From assembly GCA_017854535.1 (NCBI GenBank), contig JAFMHL010000004.1, positions 1 to 64,000 of the forward strand: DNA of 64,000 nucleotides, in the 5' to 3' direction. The position numbers and the translations under genes are program-made. How positions within the stretch are numbered: position 1 is the stretch's first letter; the number at the start of each line of letters is the position of its first letter. The notes under the pieces are model-generated. The model did not search any database. It was given only the letters and a program-made list of their open reading frames with translations, and was not told the DNA's origin. This DNA comes from Nitratireductor sp. Lineage in GTDB: Bacteria; Pseudomonadota; Alphaproteobacteria; Rhizobiales; Rhizobiaceae. Of this stretch, positions 62,363-64,000 are shown piece by piece.

Positions 62363-63817
62363 ATGACCACAGTCATTAAAAACGGAACCATCGTCACCGC
62401 TGACTTGACCTACAAAGCTGACGTTAAAGTCGACAAAGGTGTGATTGTCGAAATCGGACCGAACCTAAAAGGTGACAAGGAACTGGATGCAACAGGCTGC
62501 TATGTGATGCCCGGAGGGATCGACCCCCATACGCATTTGGAAATGCCGTTTATGGGGACCTATTCCAGCGATGATTTTGAAAGTGGAACCCGCGCCGCCC
62601 TTTCCGGTGGCACAACCATGGTTGTCGACTTCGCCTTGCCTGCCCCCGGCCAATCGCTGCTAGAAGCGCTGCAAATGTGGGACAATAAATCGACCCGTGC
62701 GAATTGTGACTACTCCTTCCATATGGCGATTACCTGGTGGAGCGAGCAGGTTTTCAACGAAATGCAAACCGTCGTGCAAGAGCGCGGTATCAATACGTTC
62801 AAACATTTCCTCGCCTATAAAGGCGCGCTGATGGTCAATGATGATGAATTATACGCTTCGTTCTCACGTTGTGCCGAACTCGGCGCTATCCCCATGGTAC
62901 ATGCGGAAAACGGCGATGTGGTTGCCGAATTGTCTGCCAAGCTTTTAGCCGCTGGAAACAACGGACCTGAAGCCCACGCCTATTCCCGCCCGCCGCAAGT
63001 GGAAGGCGAAGCAACTAATCGTGCGATCATGATTGCGGATATGACAGGCGCACCTCTCTATGTGGTGCATACCTCTTGCGAGGATTCCCACGAAGCAATC
63101 CGCCGCGCCCGCGCTCAAGGAAAGCGGGTCTGGGGTGAGCCGCTCATTCAACATTTGACGCTGGATGAAAGCGAGTATTTCGACAAGGATTGGGATCATG
63201 CTGCGCGGCGCGTGATGAGCCCGCCTTTCCGCAATAAACAACATCAGGATTCGCTGTGGGCAGGGCTTCAGTCGGGTTCATTGTCAGTGGTGGCGACCGA
63301 TCACTGTGCTTTTACCACGGAACAAAAACGTTACGGCGTTGGTGACTTTACCAAAATTCCAAATGGTACGGGCGGACTTGAAGATCGCATGCCGATGTTA
63401 TGGACCTATGGCGTTGCTACTGGCCGGATTACCATGAACGAATTTGTGGCTGTCACGTCGACAAACATCGCCAAGATCATGAATATGTATCCGAAAAAGG
63501 GCGCTATTCTGGTTGGAGCAGATGCGGATATCGTTGTCTGGGATCCTGCTAAAGAAAAAACCATCGCTGCCAAAAACCAGCAATCGGCTATCGACTACAA
63601 CGTGTTTGAAGGCAAACATGTAAAAGGCCTGCCGCGCTATACGCTATCGCGGGGTCATGTTTCCGTTGTGGACGGCGAAGTGAAAACCGAGGAAGGCCAT
63701 GGCAAATTTGTCAAACGTGAGGCTAATGGTTCAGTAAACAAGGCGCTATCGACTTGGAAAGAACTAACCAATCCCCAGCCGATCAAGCGTACAGGTATTC
63801 CGGCAAGTGGAGTTTAA
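62363..63817 (+). CDS. hydA: Dihydropyrimidinase / D-hydantoinase
   Basis: It opens the ring of dihydrouracil or dihydrothymine to the N-carbamoyl-beta-amino acid. Amidohydrolase of 484 residues from the ATG at 62363 with ggagaaa upstream; a TTG at 62351 is less likely. Metal motifs: GGIDPHTHLEMPFMG (about 51-65), the carboxylated-lysine segment TFKHFLAYKGALMV (Lys about 154), and VVHTSCE (about 239-245); ATDHCAFT carries the catalytic Asp. Last complete gene of the operon. Confidence 0.95.
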   Translation: MTTVIKNGTIVTADLTYKADVKVDKGVIVEIGPNLKGDKELDATGCYVMPGGIDPHTHLEMPFMGTYSSDDFESGTRAALSGGTTMVVDFALPAPGQSLLEALQMWDNKSTRANCDYSFHMAITWWSEQVFNEMQTVVQERGINTFKHFLAYKGALMVNDDELYASFSRCAELGAIPMVHAENGDVVAELSAKLLAAGNNGPEAHAYSRPPQVEGEATNRAIMIADMTGAPLYVVHTSCEDSHEAIRRARAQGKRVWGEPLIQHLTLDESEYFDKDWDHAARRVMSPPFRNKQHQDSLWAGLQSGSLSVVATDHCAFTTEQKRYGVGDFTKIPNGTGGLEDRMPMLWTYGVATGRITMNEFVAVTSTNIAKIMNMYPKKGAILVGADADIVVWDPAKEKTIAAKNQQSAIDYNVFEGKHVKGLPRYTLSRGHVSVVDGEVKTEEGHGKFVKREANGSVNKALSTWKELTNPQPIKRTGIPASGV

Positions 63818-63822
63818 GAAGA

Positions 63823-64000
63823 ATGAGCCCCCGTTGGATTTTAGGAATTGCGGTAATTATAACTTTGGTGATTGCAGTTGCCGCGAAAGATTTAGCAGCC
63901 AGCTATGTTGCAATAATTTGTGGTGCAATTGTCTATCTGCTGCACACGATAGAATTTAAATTAAACAAATTGCTTACTGAAAATGACATTACTATCTGGG
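63823..64000 (+). CDS. Partial membrane protein at right edge
   Basis: An open frame from an ATG at 63823, 3 bp after the hydA stop, still open at the window end after 59 codons. It begins with a membrane segment (about residues 5-20, ILGIAVIITLVIAVA) and a second hydrophobic stretch (about 27-41). No family is recognisable from the visible part. It is probably co-transcribed with hydA. Confidence 0.55.
   Translation, partial: MSPRWILGIAVIITLVIAVAAKDLAASYVAIICGAIVYLLHTIEFKLNKLLTENDITIW

Noticed and set aside
1-64000. CRISPR array, prophage, insertion sequence, toxin-antitoxin or secretion system
   Set aside because: No repeat-spacer pattern, integrase, transposase or phage structural gene was seen on either strand.

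Overview
The window looks like a chromosomal segment of an alphaproteobacterium, most likely a marine-type Hyphomicrobiales (Rhizobiales). The clues are a BA14K-family secreted protein, a PdhS/CbrA-type PAS histidine kinase, the short HisG plus HisZ pair, an alphaproteobacterial GshA, a RamB/ScfR-type XRE regulator, DUF2927 and DUF6460 proteins, an Entner-Doudoroff zwf-pgl-edd operon, and a tRNA-His with A73 and no encoded G-1. The base composition looks moderate by eye (not counted). The genus is inference. I see no phage, insertion sequence, CRISPR array or resistance island.

Layout. 0-8.4 kb: a DoxX protein, the hisS-hisZ-hisG cluster on the minus strand with a palindromic repeat element inside it, DNA repair genes (ogt, tag), and an EamA transporter gene broken by one stop codon. 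8.6-10.3 kb: two related L,D-transpeptidase genes in tandem. 10.4-18.4 kb: a divergent alpha-hydroxyacid locus, glcDEF leftwards and gntR-lutABC rightwards, around a 29-bp perfect dyad. 18.4-32.7 kb: a second gene broken by one stop codon, rsmE, gshA, a desaturase, a PilZ protein, DUF937, a ureohydrolase with a structured leader, an ABC exporter, a lone MerF-like protein, xseA, a NUDIX hydrolase, a Pit phosphate transporter and a sugar kinase. 32.9-41.5 kb: tRNA-His, a 1187-residue PAS kinase, an iron-type ABC permease, a candidate small RNA, and AsmA. 41.5-47.8 kb: the XRE regulator and zwf-pgl-edd. 47.8-55.8 kb: a sugar dehydrogenase, a lipoprotein, a Cys-rich small protein, folD, cysQ, a sulfotransferase-like protein, an aldolase and two glycosyltransferases. 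56-64 kb: a reductive pyrimidine or hydantoin degradation locus, preT-preA-eamA, rutR, then cupin-amaB-(88-residue protein)-hydA.

How the parts work together. GlcDEF and LutABC would oxidise glycolate and lactate to glyoxylate and pyruvate under one GntR regulator. PreTA, HydA and AmaB make up the three steps from uracil or thymine to a beta-amino acid. Two near-matches to the RutR operator sit upstream of both halves of that locus, so RutR probably controls both.

The most interesting unlisted signals are regulatory. Four intergenic sites match the CtrA box TTAA-N7-TTAA(C). They lie upstream of the PilZ gene, the NUDIX gene, the PdhS-like kinase, and an orphan minus-strand intrinsic terminator that suggests a small RNA of about 100 nt. 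The ureohydrolase gene has a leader in which an 11-bp perfect stem would bury its Shine-Dalgarno sequence. Two otherwise intact genes each carry a single in-frame stop codon that one transition would explain.
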